A stretch of DNA of 64,000 nt from Phytophthora sp. 'mugwort' (taxonomy: Eukaryota > Oomycota > Peronosporomycetes > Peronosporales > Peronosporaceae): NCBI GenBank assembly GCA_033558025.1, contig JAUCEF010000012.1:3348001-3412000 (forward strand), read 5' to 3'. The translations under genes and the position numbers were made by a program. Each line of letters begins with the position of its first letter. Within the stretch, counting starts at the first letter, position 1. The notes beneath the pieces were generated by a model that was not told where the DNA came from, did not search any database, and worked only from the letters and a program-made list of their open reading frames with translations. Shown one piece after another: positions 1-11,000 of the stretch.

Positions 1-933
1 TGCAAGTGCCTGTCCCCGCGCTACCCGGTCGGGCAGCCTGCCTGCCGCCCTGCCGGGTGGGGACAGCAAAGCGCGGGGGGTCCTGGGCGGCGGAGAGGCG
101 AAGATGGGCTGGGGGGCGTCGGCAGCGTCGGCTCGGGGCTCGTGGAGGCCGGTGGCAGCCTCCGGCGTGGACTTGGGGGCGACGAAGAGTGCTTGCCCCG
201 GCACGACCCGATCGGGCAGCCTGCCGGTCGCCCTGCCGGGTCGTGCCACATCGCAGGGGGGAAACGAGGGGGGCCTGGCAGGCGGACGAGCGAGAGGAGC
301 GTCTTGGCTCTCCGTAGGACCCGGGCCGGGGTCCAACGGAGGTCTTGGGGCTCCAGGAGAGCCAGCGGCAGCGCCGCCATCGTGGACGTCCATGGTGGCG
401 GGCGAGGCGAGCGGCGAGAACCCCTGCGAGGCCTGAGCGGCCAGGGATTCTCCCATAGTGGGGGCAAGTGCTTGGGGCCCAGGCCCGTCCATGGGATGGC
501 CCGGGGGCTCGAAGCTGGTCGCCGCCGTCGCGAAACGACGCGACGTTGAAGCCGCGAGGCTGGCCTCATCTTGGGCCCCAGAGGCCTCGGCCCGCGTCGC
601 GGCTTGGCGTGCAATGGGCGCTGCGGGTCCTGAACCCGTGCCCGAAGTTGCAGCAGTTGAAACGCCGCCGGTGCCGAGCAGTGGCACCGCGCGTGGAGGG
701 TCCGGCGGCTCGATTTCCGGCTCAGGCGAGCCCAAAACGGGGGCGGTAATGTGTAACCGAACCCCTAGCTCGCCAGAGCCGGGACTGGTGTACCCATCAG
801 TCAGCCGCTCCGAACAGTCGCCGGATGACGCGCTGTAGAAAGACGCGTCACTGGCGAGGCTGGAGTGACTGGCCGTGGAGCACTCGCTGTCCGTAGACGG
901 GGTGCGCTCCCTGATTGGCCAAAACAGACGCAT
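1..933 (-). CDS. Retrotransposon polyprotein, unit 1, N-terminal 311 codons only (cut by window edge)
   Basis: The first in-frame ATG is at 933 and the frame stays open to the window edge. The visible part is the serine-, alanine- and proline-rich N-terminal region, including two of the three PGRA(A/T)GRLPDRV peptide repeats. All catalytic domains lie outside the window, to the left. The G-run that is shifted in units 2-5 also lies outside, so I cannot say whether this copy is intact. It shares with unit 2 a synonymous GAG (GAA in units 3-10) and the altered Sm site in the U2-like fragment upstream, so units 1 and 2 form a sub-group. Confidence 0.8.
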   Translation of the reverse strand, partial: MRLFWPIRERTPSTDSECSTASHSSLASDASFYSASSGDCSERLTDGYTSPGSGELGVRLHITAPVLGSPEPEIEPPDPPRAVPLLGTGGVSTAATSGTGSGPAAPIARQAATRAEASGAQDEASLAASTSRRFATAATSFEPPGHPMDGPGPQALAPTMGESLAAQASQGFSPLASPATMDVHDGGAAAGSPGAPRPPLDPGPGPTESQDAPLARPPARPPSFPPCDVARPGRATGRLPDRVVPGQALFVAPKSTPEAATGLHEPRADAADAPQPIFASPPPRTPRALLSPPGRAAGRLPDRVARGQALA

Positions 934-1019
934 CTGTGATTGGCCAAGGGGGACAAAAGGCAACCGATGGACAGCCGAGGAGAAGTGTAAAAAAGAAGCA
1001 AGCGTTGTAGTTGGCCTCG

Positions 1020-1156
1020 CGGGGGAAAGGTGAACGCCCCCGGAGACCGCCCCGACGTCGCCCAGCAAGCCGGCCGACGACGGGAGTTCCAAAAGTGAGA
1101 GTGAAAAAGTTCGCTGACAAACAGCGAAAATCAGTTTTCACACTGATTAGAACAGA
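1020..1156 (-). ncRNA. U2 snRNA 3' fragment, junction of units 2 and 1
   Basis: All hairpins match the reference junction; the double 7-bp hairpin is at 1110-1148. The Sm site reads ACTTTTGG instead of ATTTTTGG, a T-to-C change shared only with the next junction. It would weaken Sm binding if the fragment were ever transcribed as an snRNA. Confidence 0.7.
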
Positions 1157-1308
1157 ATATGTGTTCCTATTTACCAGTTAGTAACCTCTCCGTAACTAAA
1201 AATGTAAGCTAAATTATGCATGCCACTAAAGGGAGGGTGCTTGTATCTTCCTGGGTTCTTGAAGGGCGGTTCCCTACCTGGGTAGTGCCCTGTCGGTCGA
1301 TGACCAGC

Positions 1309-4300
1309 TTATCGCCGTGCCTCTGCCTGCGATGTGCGCCGCGGGGTCCCCCCAGATCCGCGCGACGCTCGCGAGGAATGTCCGCTTGCTTGGCGCTCGC
1401 GGTGACGTCGGCAGTGCCAGCCCCAGATGCGGTGGCTGGCACGAATGCAATGGCTCGACAGCTGGATGTCCAGCTGCCGAGACTCGCGCTTGTGGAGCTG
1501 CAGGTGCTCCGTGTAGGTCTTGAAGTTGCTGGGCTGCACCGAGCCCAGCGACCCGTACACGATGGCGGCGGTCTTAACCCGCCACCCCTTGAGCCGCAAT
1601 TCGGCCACGATCGGTTGGTACTTGAGTGTCTTGTAGTCGTGGCTGAACTGCAGCGAGGAGTGGCGGGCCCCGGCCGCCTGGTCTTCAAACGTGACCGCCA
1701 AGTCGGCGATCACCATCGTCTTGGCGGTCACGTTGCGCAGCACGATGTCCGGTCGCAGAGCTGCGCCTGTGTACTCGGGCACCGTCTGGTTCAGGCGCAG
1801 CTCCGTGGTCGACTTGGCGCGGTCCAGTGCGCCGCGGATCTTGGACCCGATCTGCTCCAAGGCGTCGTCGTGACACTGCCTGATGGCGTCCATGTTGGAC
1901 GCGCAGTGGTTAAGAACATGGGGCAGCGTCTCCGCCGAGGAGCAGGCCGGATCGCGGCAGTGGTGGTTGGCCCGAAGGCGCCTGCGCTTGAGCACCGAGT
2001 TGGTGTCGACTTGGTTGAGGCGGGCCTGGATGCCGAACCTGTGCTCCGCATCCGACAGGCCCGCCCCCGTCGCCACGAACTTCGCGCCGAGGCCGCCGTG
2101 GACACGCACTGTCTTGCCTTGGTCCACCATCCCCTTCCACCGGGTCTGGTGGCGGATCTTCATGTGCAACTTCACGTGCCGCAACACCGACTTGTGGTCG
2201 AGCCACTTGGTGTGGTGCGGCACGCGAAGGCCGAGCGTGTCCTGGCCGTCCGCGTCGTCGCGGTCCTCGAGGCGCAGGTTGTTGTTCAGCAGGATGCGCT
2301 GGACATCCACCCACAGCGAGCCGATGTCACCGTTGCGGCGGAGCACCTCTGCGTGGGGCGAGGCGGCGAGCTCGGAGTTCAAGAACAGGCGAGCGAGCTC
2401 GTCGTCACGCCCACGCCAGTGCTCCTCGTGTAGGCGGTAACGCTTGCGCGCTACCTGCCCCACCTGCGCCTTTGCCACTGCGATGATCGCCGGGTCCTTG
2501 GAGTGCAGCATCTGCCACGCGTGAGCCACCTGCAGCGCTTGGTGCATCTCCACCAGCGACTGCAGGCCCAGCCCGCCACCTGATGTCGGCGTGTAGAAGA
2601 ACTCGGTGGTGGCGGACTGGGGTAGACGCAGCAGATGCCGCAACCCACGGACCACGGCGCGGTCGAAGCCTTGTAGCTGGGACTGGAGCGGTCGCAGGTG
2701 GCGAAGCGCATACTCCACCTTGGGGTACACGTACGTCTTGAGAGCCTTCACCACCTGCCACGCCGCCAGTCCCGACTGCATCAGCGCCACCGCCTCCCGC
2801 TTGATCTGCTGAATCTTGGGCTCAAGCTGGAGGCGGTGCCGCACGTGGTCGAAGCCATCGCCCACCCCCAGGTACCGATAGCTGTCTTGGAGGCTGAGGG
2901 TGGCGATGATGTCGCCGTGGAGCTCCAGGCGCACGCTGTCGTCTCGGGTCGGGTTGCTGCGCGCGTTGGTTGTCACCGCCAGGCTGGCACATTTGGCTGG
3001 GTTCGCGCGCAGCCCGGTCCACTTGAGGAAGCGAGCGACAACGCCGTGGCACTTCCGAATGCCGGCGGCGCTGTCGCTGAAGACCTTCAGGTCGTCGGCG
3101 TATGCCGTGGCGCAAGGTCGTACACCCTCGGCCAACGGCACGCCAACGTCCTCGAGCTCCTCCAGGCGGCGTAGGAGCGGCACGAGTGCTGCAATAAACA
3201 GGAGGGGGCTGAGTGGGCAGCCTTGGTAGACCCCCACCTCCTGGCGCACCGGGTCCGTCGCTCCTCCAGCGGCGTTCATCACCACGAAGGCCGAGTCTTG
3301 GTAAATGTCTTGGCAGCGCGAAGTGAAGCCAGTGTTGACACCGAGGTCGCGGAGCACCCGCCACATCAAGTCCTGTGGCAGCGACCCGAAGGCGTTCCGA
3401 AGGTCGTACCACACTTGGTACAGCCTTCGGTGGCGGCGGCGGGTCTGGTCCAGGAGCGTGGTTGCCACGAAGTTGTGTTCGTGGCAACCATTGAAGGCCC
3501 TGAACCCCTTCTGCGAGATCGGCAGCAGGTTGTTCCTCTCTAGCCAGCGCGACAGCCGACGTGCCAACAGCCCGCTGTACAGCTTGTAGATAGTGGGCTG
3601 AAGGCAGATCGGCCTCCAGTTGGCCGGCTGCATCGGGTCGCCCTTCTTGTGGATGAGACGTACGATGCCCACCTTCCACAAGGCGGGCACGCGCCGATGC
3701 AGCCAGCAAAACTGGTACGCGGCGTGAAGGAGGGGCACAAGTTGGGCAGCGAAGCGACGGTAGACGTCGTAGCCGATACCGTCATGGCCAGGGCTGGATG
3801 TAACCGCCGCGCGCGTGAGCTGATCTTCCACTTCGTCCAGCGTGATCTCCTCCTCGAACGCGGTCGCCTCTGCTGTCGCCGCTTCAGAATTGGCCAGGGC
3901 ATCCCGAAATTCCTCACCGCCATCACCATCATAGTTGAAGTTGGTCCGTGGCGTGTTGGTGCCAGTGAAGTAGCGGTGGAGTTCCTCGCGGTCGATCGGG
4001 CAGGACTCGGGGTGCTCCTCCATCGCCGCTTCCGCCGACGTTCGCTTCATGATCTTTTCCACACACTTGGCCTCGTCCTTGGCGAATTCCTGGCGGAGCC
4101 GCTGCAGAGCCAACGCTGAGCGGATGCGGCCCACTCGGCGGCGAGCGTTGCGGACGGCCTTCTGGTCATCGGGTGTCGCGCGTTGCACCGCCTCCATGTT
4201 GTCGAGGGCCTCGTCGAGGCGGTGCTCGCGCTGTTCCCGTGTGACTCGTGGTGGTCGCCGACGCCTCCATCGACGCTGTTGATCTTGTTGTGGTCGGGTC

Positions 4301-4428
4301 GGCTGCTGGTTCGGTGGTCCAGCTGTGTGGGTTGGATCCGGTCGAGGTGGCGACGACTGCGTCGCAAAAGGCTGCAGCAGCTCGCGGATGCGGTCGGGGA
4401 TGGCGGCGATGTATCCTTCTCCCGTCGC
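1309..4428 (-). pseudogene. Unit 2, RT-CCHC-RLE part downstream of a nonsense codon
   Basis: A TAG at 4429-4431 replaces the TGG found in all other units, so the RT and endonuclease part is cut off from the zinc-finger and RNase H part. The frame is open from the TAG to the TAA at 1309, and the first ATG in it (4197) would give 962 residues. That product would still contain the complete RT (QGCPLSP, YADD), the CCHC knuckle and the RLE, so enzyme function might survive if translation re-initiated. Together with the N-terminal frameshift this makes unit 2 the most damaged copy in the window. This copy has the CRDPAC form of the knuckle, like units 6-11. Confidence 0.85.
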
Positions 4429-6390
4429 CTAACTATCCGCATCCGTGATCCGGCTAGCCATGCTCGTGGCGAAGGTCTCCAGAGCCGCTGCTGCCGCGTC
4501 ATGCTCATCGTCCGTCAGCTGCCGCAGTCGAAGTCGAGGTTGCCGCGTGGGGGCCGAGTTGGAGCCAATAGGCAGAGTGGGGAACACCTCGCCCCCATCA
4601 CGCGCAGCAATTTCGGCTTCGACGTCCATGTCAGCGGCTTCTGCATTGACGGTGGCGTGGGCATCGGGAAGTCGTCTAGCCACTGGAGGTGCTGGGTTCG
4701 GCGTGGGCGCTGTCGTCGGGGCGAAGCATGTCGCCATGTCGCCGTCGTGGGGGCCACACTCCATGCGCGTCCGGCGTTGGTCCAGTGCCCTGTTGGCCAG
4801 GCGGTCAGCTTGGCCGTTGGCTTTGCGATCAATGTGCCGCAGCCTGTGCCAAGCAAGTCGTCGCAGCGCGTGTCGAACTCGGTTCCGCAGCCCTCGGAGC
4901 CGTCCATTGGTGCACCCGAAGGAGCCCCGCACTTGCGCCAACACCAGGTTGCTGTCGCCCTCGATCAGCAGTCGGGAGGCGCCGTGGTGTAGCGCGCTCT
5001 GCACGCCGAGCAGCAGCGCCGTGTATTCGGCGGTGTTGTTCGTCTCGCTGCTTCTCGGCATGTAGTGCGAGCACGTCCACACCACAGCGCCACTTGGGTC
5101 GAAGAGTGCTGCACCGGCGCCGCCCGGGCCTGGGTTACGGCGGCAGGCGCCGTCGAAGCGCAGTACCCACGGCTGGAGGTCGTCCGAGCCGCTGTCAACG
5201 TCCATCGTGACCGTGACCGGAGTTTCAGCAGCTTCGGGTGGCACCGGTGCTGGCAGTGGTGCCACCTCTTGGAGCTGGCTTGGCGGTCTTGGTGCTCGGC
5301 GTGCCGCTCGGGTCAGTATCACTAGTGGGCGTGGGCCCCACCGAGTCGAAGTCCGGCTTGGGGCCCTCGCTGACTCGAGCGACATGCTGCTGGGAGGCGC
5401 TGTGGGCGAGGTGCCGGCGGTGGCCTCCAGTCTCGCGATGGCAGCAGCTCCGATTGCGCGTGGGCTTGGGCCCCATCTCGTGGTTCGCTGAGTCGGAGCT
5501 GCTGTCGGTGTAGGTCGTCGAGCTGTCGGGGCAGCAGTCGTTTGCTCGCCGGTCACCAGCCGAGCGATGGCCGCTGCTCCGACGGCTCGGTGTCGTGGCC
5601 CCCATCGCGTGGGTCTGGCCGTAGGCTGGGCAGAAGAGGCGTCCGGCATGTCCTCGTCCGCTGCGAGCTCGAGCATCAGGTCGTCCTCGGCGTCCTGCAT
5701 CAGGGCGTCCAGGTCGACCGCAGGGCACGAGCTCGAGCTGTTGAGTCGGCGGCGCTTGCCACCGACACGAACTTCGGGGGGCGGAGACAGTGGGCACCGC
5801 ACGGGGGGGACGTGTCGGTGCCCGTCTTGAACAGCAGCGGGAGGCATGGCGCTCTGTTGGGCGGCGGTGTCTGCCACCGCGATGTCGCTTGATGCGGCTG
5901 TCGCAGTGACAGGCACCGCCGCGGCGAGGGGCTTGGTAGGTCTTGGGGCCTCCTCGCCGCGGAGGGAACGAGCACGAGCTGTAGTCGTCGTTGGGGAGTC
6001 GCGTGCAGCAGCTTCGGCCGCGTAGGCGCTCTGCGCGCAAGCCTGGGCATGCTTCGTCGCTGCTGCACGCGACTTGAAGCCGATGCCGCACGTGCACCCG
6101 CTGTGGAAGTGGTCCACGAAGCGGGTGCCACGATGCGCTGTGCGTCGATGGACGACGAGCGCCGCAAGATCGCGGACGATGTGCGCGCACAACGCGCACT
6201 CGAAAGCAGCAGCGTTGTGCGCGTACACCGTCAGCACCGGGTCCTCGAGGCCGTTGGCCGGCCGAGGGTGGTAGATCGGAGGTCCCGGTACTTGAGCGTC
6301 CTCGCCGCACTCGTCATCTTCGTTGTCGCCCTTGGTCTCCTCGTCGTAGCGTCCGTCGCTGCTGAACTCGTCGCCGTACTTGGGCGCCAT
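4429..6390 (-). pseudogene. Unit 2, zinc-finger and RNase H part ending at a premature TAG
   Basis: From the in-frame ATG at 6390 this piece codes for 653 residues and stops at the TAG of 4429-4431, after the sequence DADS. It holds the C2H2 and C2HC fingers, the three TRWGP repeats and the complete RNase H with all acidic residues, but no RT. In all other complete units the codon after DADS is tryptophan and the frame continues into RT. The cause is a single C-to-T change on the plus strand (gcccaac to gcctaac), which argues for a genuine point mutation rather than an assembly indel. Confidence 0.85.
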
Positions 6391-6497
6391 ATGCGCGCGA
6401 GCCGTAGGTGCTTGGTCTTGTCGTGGCTCGGCGCGCACGTGGCGCTCCACGGCAGCGCGGTCAGCAGGGGGTGCTGCATCGTCAGCTGCGGCTGCGG

Positions 6498-7658
6498 CTA
6501 CTTGGGGGGAAGCAGCAGCCGCAGCTGGGGATGGGGAGGGCTTGCCGGAGTGCTGGGCACGACCTGGCCGGGCAGCACGCAAGCCGCCCTGCCGGGTGGG
6601 GATCCAGCACTCGCGAGGGGTTGTGGGCCTTGGGCAGCGGCGGCGTGGACATCCAGCGCGTCCTCGCCGTCGCTGGAGATGTCGCTGGGGCCGGGGGAGC
6701 CGCCCAGGGCACGCGCCGTGGCGGCTGCAAGTGCCTGTCCCCGCGCTACCCGGTCGGGCAGCCTGCCTGCCGCCCTGCCGGGTGGGGACAGCAAAGCGCG
6801 GGGGGTCCTGGGCGGCGGAGAGGCGAAGATGGGCTGGGGGGCGTCGGCAGCGTCGGCTCGGGGCTCGTGGAGGCCGGTGGCAGCCTCCGGCGTGGACTTG
6901 GGGGCGACGAAGAGTGCTTGCCCCGGCACGACCCGATCGGGCAGCCTGCCGGTCGCCCTGCCGGGTCGTGCCACATCGCAGGGGGGAAACGAGGGGGGCC
7001 TGGCAGGCGGACGAGCGAGAGGAGCGTCTTGGCTCTCCGTAGGACCCGGGCCGGGGTCCAACGGAGGTCTTGGGGCTCCAGGAGAGCCAGCGGCAGCGCC
7101 GCCATCGTGGACGTCCATGGTGGCGGGCGAGGCGAGCGGCGAGAACCCCTGCGAGGCCTGAGCGGCCAGGGATTCTCCCATAGTGGGGGCAAGTGCTTGG
7201 GGCCCAGGCCCGTCCATGGGATGGCCCGGGGGCTCGAAGCTGGTCGCCGCCGTCGCGAAACGACGCGACGTTGAAGCCGCGAGGCTGGCCTCATCTTGGG
7301 CCCCAGAGGCCTCGGCCCGCGTCGCGGCTTGGCGTGCAATGGGCGCTGCGGGTCCTGAACCCGTGCCCGAAGTTGCAGCAGTTGAAACGCCGCCGGTGCC
7401 GAGCAGTGGCACCGCGCGTGGAGGGTCCGGCGGCTCGATTTCCGGCTCAGGCGAGCCCAAAACGGGGGCGGTAATGTGTAACCGAACCCCTAGCTCGCCA
7501 GAGCCGGGACTGGTGTACCCATCAGTCAGCCGCTCCGAACAGTCGCCGGATGACGCGCTGTAGAAAGACGCGTCACTGGCGAGGCTGGAGTGACTGGCCG
7601 TGGAGCACTCGCTGTCCGTAGACGGGGTGCGCTCCCTGATTGGCCAAAACAGACGCAT
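6498..7658 (-). pseudogene. Unit 2, N-terminal low-complexity piece cut off by a frameshift
   Basis: From the ATG at 7658 the frame runs 386 residues and stops at 6498. The plus-strand G-run at 6533-6536 has four Gs, whereas the intact units have five. The frame therefore leaves the zinc-finger frame after the third PGRA peptide repeat and ends in a short foreign tail (HPQLRLLLPPK). The region is rich in Ser, Ala and Pro and has no recognisable enzymatic domain. The Asp/Glu/Ser-rich stretch near its end (SSDGEDALD) is the only acidic patch. Confidence 0.8.
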
Positions 7659-7744
7659 CTGTGATTGGCCAAGGGGGACAAAAGGCAACCGATGGACAGC
7701 CGAGGAGAAGTGTAAAAAAGAAGCAAGCGTTGTAGTTGGCCTCG

Positions 7745-7881
7745 CGGGGGAAAGGTGAACGCCCCCGGAGACCGCCCCGACGTCGCCCAGCAAGCCGGCC
7801 GACGACGGGAGTTCCAAAAGTGAGAGTGAAAAAGTTCGCTGACAAACAGCGAAAATCAGTTTTCACACTGATTAGAACAGA
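7745..7881 (-). ncRNA. U2 snRNA 3' fragment, junction of units 3 and 2
   Basis: The stems are unchanged and the Sm site has the same ACTTTTGG form as the leftmost junction. The double hairpin lies at 7835-7873. Confidence 0.7.
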
Positions 7882-8033
7882 ATATGTGTTCCTATTTACC
7901 AGTTAGTAACCTCTCCGTAACTAGAAATGTAAGCTAAACTATGCATGTCACTAAAGGGAGGGTGCTTGTATCTTCCTGGGTTCTTGAAGGGCGATTCCCT
8001 ACCTGGGTAGTGCCCTGTCGGTCGATGACCAGC

Positions 8034-11000
8034 TTATCGCCGTGCCTCTGCCTGCGATGTGCGCCGCGGGGTCCCCCCAGACCCGCGCGACGCTCGCGAG
8101 GAATGTCCGCTTGCTTGGCGCTCGCGGTGACGTCGGCAGTGCCAGCCCCAGATGCGGTGGCTGGCACGAATGCAATGGCTCGACAGCTGGATGTCCAGCT
8201 GCCGAGACTCGCGCTTGTGGAGCTGCAGGTGCTCCGTGTAGGTCTTGAAGTTGCTGGGCTGCACCGAGCCCAGCGACCCGTACACGATGGCGGCGGTCTT
8301 AACCCGCCACCCCTTGAGCCGCAATTCGGCCACGATCGGTTGGTACTTGAGTGTCTTGTAGTCGTGGCTGAACTGCAGCGAGGAGTGGCGGGCCCCGGCC
8401 GCCTGGTCTTCAAACGTGACCGCCAAGTCGGCGATCACCATCGTCTTGGCGGTCACGTTGCGCAGCACGATGTCCGGTCGCAGAGCTGCGCCTGTGTACT
8501 CGGGCACCGTCTGGTTCAGGCGCAGCTCCGTGGTCGACTTGGCGCGGTCCAGTGCGCCGCGGATCTTGGACCCGATCTGCTCCAAGGCGTCGTCGTGACG
8601 CTGCCTGATGGCGTCCATGTTGGACGCGCAGTGGTTAAGAACATGGGGCAGCGTCTCCGCCGAGGAGCAGGCCGAATCGCGGCAGTGGTGGTTGGCCCGA
8701 AGGCGCCTGCGCTTGAGCACCGAGTTGGTGTCGACTTGGTTGAGGCGGGCCTGGATGCCGAACCTGTGCTCCGCATCCGACAGGCCCGCCCCCGTCGCCA
8801 CGAACTTCGCGCCGAGGCCGCCGTGGACACGCACTGTCTTGCCTTGGTCCACCATCCCCTTCCACCGGGTCTGGTGGCGGATCTTCATGTGCAACTTCAC
8901 GTGCCGCAACACCGACTTGTGGTCGAGCCACTTGGTGTGGTGCGGCACGCGAAGGCCGAGCGTGTCCTGGCCGTCCGCGTCGTCGCGGTCCTCGAGGCGC
9001 AGGTTGTTGTTCAGCAGGATGCGCTGGACATCCACCCACAGCGAGCCGATGTCACCGTTGCGGCGGAGCACCTCTGCGTGGGGCGAGGCGGCGAGCTCGG
9101 AATTCAAGAACAGGCGAGCGAGCTCGTCGTCACGCCCACGCCAGTGCTCCTCGTGTAGGCGGTAACGCTTGCGCGCTACCTGCCCCACCTGCGCCTTTGC
9201 CACTGCGATGATCGCCGGGTCCTTGGAGTGCAGCATCTGCCACGCGTGAGCCACCTGCAGCGCTTGGTGCATCTCCACCAGCGACTGCAGGCCCAGCCCG
9301 CCACCTGATGTCGGCGTGTAGAAGAACTCGGTGGTGGCGGACTGGGGTAGACGCAGCAGATGCCGCAACCCACGGACCACGGCGCGGTCGAAGCCTTGTA
9401 GCTGGGACTGGAGCGGTCGCAGGTGGCGAAGCGCATACTCCACCTTGGGGTACACGTACGTCTTGAGAGCCTTCACCACCTGCCACGCCGCCAGTCCCGA
9501 CTGCATCAGCGCCACCGCCTCCCGCTTGATCTGCTGGATCTTGGGCTCAAGCTGGAGGCGGTGCCGCACGTGGTCGAAGCCATCGCCCACCCCCAGGTAC
9601 CGATAGCTGTCTTGGAGGCTGAGGGTGGCGATGATGTCGCCGTGGAGCTCCAGGCGCACGCTGTCGTCTCGGGTCGGGTTGCTGCGCGCGTTGGTTGTCA
9701 CCGCCAGGCTGGCACATTTGGCTGGGTTCGCGCGCAGCCCGGTCCACTTGAGGAAGCGAGCGACAACGCCGTGGCACTTCCGAATGCCGGCGGCGCTGTC
9801 GCTGAAGACCTTCAGGTCGTCGGCGTATGCCGTGGCGCAAGGTCGTACACCCTCGGCCAACGGCACGCCAACGTCCTCGAGCTCCTCCAGGCGGCGTAGG
9901 GGCGGCACGAGTGCTGCAATAAACAGGAGGGGGCTGAGTGGGCACCCTTGGTAGACCCCCACCTCCTGGCGCACCGGGTCCGTCGCTCCTCCAGCGGCGT
10001 TCATCACCACGAAGGCCGAGTCTTGGTAAATGTCTTGGCAGCGCGAAGTGAAGCCAGTGTTGACACCGAGGTCGCGGAGCACCCGCCACATCAAGTCCTG
10101 TGGCAGCGACCCGAAGGCGTTCCGAAGGTCGTACCACACTTGGTACAGCCTTCGGTGGCGGCGGCGGGTCTGGTCCAGGAGCGTGGTTGTCACGAAGTTG
10201 TGTTCGTGGCAACCATTGAAGGCCCTGAACCCCTTCTGCGAGATCGGCAGCAGGTTGTTCCTCTCTAGCCAGCGCGACAGCCGACGTGCCAACAGCCCGC
10301 TGTACAGCTTGTAGATAGTGGGCTGAAGGCAGATCGGCCTCCAGTTGGCCGGCTGCATCGGGTCGCCCTTCTTGTGGATGAGACGTACGATGCCCACCTT
10401 CCACAAGGCGGGCACGCGCCGATGCAGCCAGCAAAACTGGTACGCGGCGTGAAGGAGGGGCACAAGTTGGGCAGCGAAGCGACGGTAGACGTCGTAGCCG
10501 ATACCGTCATGGCCAGGGCTGGATGTAACCGCCGCGCGCGTGAGCTGATCTTCCACTTCGTCCAGCGTGATCTCCTCCTCGAACGCGGTCGCCTCTGCTG
10601 TCGCCGCTTCAGAATTGGCCAGGGCATCCCGAAATTCCTCACCGCCATCACCATCATAGTTGAAGTTGGTCCGTGGCGTGTTGGTGCCAGTGAAGTAGCG
10701 GTGGAGTTCCTCGCGGTCGATCGGGCAGGACTCGGGGTGCTCCTCCATCGCCGCTTCCGCCGACGTTCGCTTCATGATCTTTTCCACACACTTGGCCTCG
10801 TCCTTGGCGAATTCCTGGCGGAGCCGCTGCAGAGCCAACGCTGAGCGGATGCGGCCCACTCGGCGGCGAGCGTTGCGGACGGCCTTCTGGTCATCGGGTG
10901 TCGCGCGTTGCACCGCCTCCATGTTGTCGAGGGCCTCGTCGAGGCGGTGCTCGCGCTGTTCCCGTGTGACTCGTGGTGGTCGCCGACGCCTCCATCGACG

